Program-made: the position numbers and the translations under genes
In this document: piece after piece, positions 63,269 through 64,000 of the stretch
Layout: each line of letters starts with the position of its first letter
How positions within the stretch are numbered: the stretch's first letter is position 1
The notes under the pieces: generated by a model
The model's database searches: none
Told to the model about the DNA's origin: nothing
Seen by the model: the letters and a program-made list of their open reading frames with translations, nothing else
NCBI GenBank assembly: GCA_041396985.1
Contig: JAWKXO010000004.1
Location: 310,001 to 374,000 of the forward strand
Source of the DNA: Emcibacteraceae bacterium
Lineage (GTDB): Bacteria > Pseudomonadota > Alphaproteobacteria > Sphingomonadales > Emcibacteraceae
Direction: 5' to 3'
Length of the DNA stretch: 64,000 nucleotides

Positions 63269-64000
63269 CTAAATATTAAAAACTTTCAATGCATTACCGG
63301 AACGGATTGCTTTACACTGATCATCGGCTAGCAGCGCCGTGTTGGCAAATGCCCCTTTGGTGTCAAACACCTGATGCGGCCAGTCGGTACCAAACATGAC
63401 ATGCTCGTGACCAACAATGGAAATAAGATACTGCATTGCCCGTGGATCATAGTTGATACAGTCATAATAAATATGACGAAGATAATCTGTCGGCTTTCTT
63501 TTCATTTTGCGGCGCTCGGCAAGCTCCACCTCATCCCCTTTTTCAAAGCGGCCCACCAGATAGGGAAGCGCCCCGCCCCCGTGGGATGCGATCAGTTTAA
63601 GGTTTGAATATTTATCAAAGAAACCATCAAAGATCATCCGTGTCACCGCGAGTGTGGTATCAAACATAAAGCCCACAGACCAGCTTAAATCATATAAGCC
63701 CATATCCATGGAAAGCGCTCCGGGCGGGTCAGTCGGGTGCAGTAATACGGGCAGGCCGCGCCGGTCAATTTCGGTCCAGATCGGCGCAAATATCGGATCG
63801 GTCAGGCTGCGCCCGGCGATATTGGCCAGCACCATAACCCCGCTCGCACCCAAAGCACATGTCCGCTCAAGTTCCTTTACCGCGCGCTCGGGATATTCCC
63901 ATGGCAGGGACGTATACCATCGGATCCGGTCCGGATATTTGTTCTGTGCCTCAACCATGCTGTCATTTGAAGCAACGGCTGCCTTGCAGCTAATTTCTTC
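63269..64000 (-). CDS. Amidohydrolase-family decarboxylase (ACMSD-like), 5' part outside the window
   Basis: The frame is open to the window end, so the N-terminus with its HxH metal motif is missing. Visible: DRIRWYTSLPWEYPERAVKELER, LHPTDPPGAL, SHGGGALPYLVGRFEKGDE and HVMFGTDWPHQ, which supplies a metal Asp. This order is typical of 2-amino-3-carboxymuconate-6-semialdehyde decarboxylase-related enzymes. The substrate is uncertain; gamma-resorcylate and other carboxylated aromatics are used by relatives. Confidence 0.82.
   Translation of the reverse strand, partial: EEISCKAAVASNDSMVEAQNKYPDRIRWYTSLPWEYPERAVKELERTCALGASGVMVLANIAGRSLTDPIFAPIWTEIDRRGLPVLLHPTDPPGALSMDMGLYDLSWSVGFMFDTTLAVTRMIFDGFFDKYSNLKLIASHGGGALPYLVGRFEKGDEVELAERRKMKRKPTDYLRHIYYDCINYDPRAMQYLISIVGHEHVMFGTDWPHQVFDTKGAFANTALLADDQCKAIRSGNALKVFNI

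Noticed and set aside
1..64000. CRISPR array, tRNA, rRNA, transposase or integrase
   Set aside because: Scanned by eye; no spaced direct repeats, no cloverleaf-like CCA ends and no DDE or tyrosine recombinase motifs in the translated frames.

Overview
The window looks like a chromosomal segment of a marine-type alphaproteobacterium of moderate to low GC. The evidence is lineage-typical gene order: a ChvI/ChvG two-component pair beside pckA; a short HprK with RapZ, an EIIA-Man protein and HPr (the regulatory PTS of alphaproteobacteria without a sugar permease); ahcY next to a DivL-like kinase with tyrosine in the H-box; tsaE, amgK/murU, addB, addA and trxA in a row; and bolA, a J-protein, cobS and cobT together. 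Placement below class (for example near Emcibacterales or Kordiimonadales) is only a guess. No tRNA, rRNA, CRISPR array, transposase or integrase was seen.

Layout. 1-1400: end of a probable PQQ-type sugar dehydrogenase, an outer-membrane beta-barrel protein and a peroxiredoxin. 1544-9917: seven consecutive paralogous fold-type I PLP aminotransferases of HisC type, each with a twin-arginine export signal, organised as four transcription units; the sixth copy carries a one-base frameshift. 9977-29286: a long housekeeping block on the minus strand (trxA, addA, addB, fused amgK-murU, tsaE, divL, ahcY, HPr, EIIA, rapZ, hprK, chvG, chvI), then pckA on the plus strand. 29339-36004: GNAT enzyme, J-domain protein, CYTH protein, class V aminotransferase, DUF3137 and LemA genes, an AsmA-like protein, an AI-2E family transporter and an ArsR regulator. 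36165-42589: a complete leucine/isovalerate degradation cluster (ivd, mvaB, mccA, enoyl-CoA hydratase, mccB). 42672-53856: dusC-type enzyme, serine hydrolase, LysR regulator with an AEC transporter, the bolA/dnaJ-like/cobS/cobT group, a JmjC-like cupin, a GIY-YIG protein, a sulfatase and a small GlsB-type membrane protein. 53892-56902: a luciferase-like monooxygenase gene, then an AT-rich islet with two membrane-protein genes (one of the SieB superinfection-exclusion type), then a second, orphan copy of the 3' end of the monooxygenase gene. 57047-64000: exported FAH-family protein, FMN-dependent 2-hydroxy-acid oxidase, dicarboxylate/amino acid symporter, PPK2, DUF2834 protein, YifB/ComM ATPase and the end of an ACMSD-type amidohydrolase.

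How it works together. The HPr/EIIA/HprK/RapZ group lies directly downstream of ChvI/ChvG and faces pckA, so carbon-state and envelope-stress signalling sit beside the entry gene of gluconeogenesis. The leucine cluster supplies acetyl-CoA and acetoacetate. The aminotransferase array would act in the periplasm on unknown substrates. The islet behind the monooxygenase gene is the best candidate for a small, poorly described anti-phage or membrane-exclusion module.

A caution: at least five loci carry frame breaks (aminotransferase 6, chvI/chvG junction, class V aminotransferase, DUF3137, lemA). In every case the protein continues in another frame with good conservation, several are in or next to A-runs, and the chvI/chvG junction has six or more in about 250 bp. 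Assembly or sequencing errors are a likely cause for many of them.
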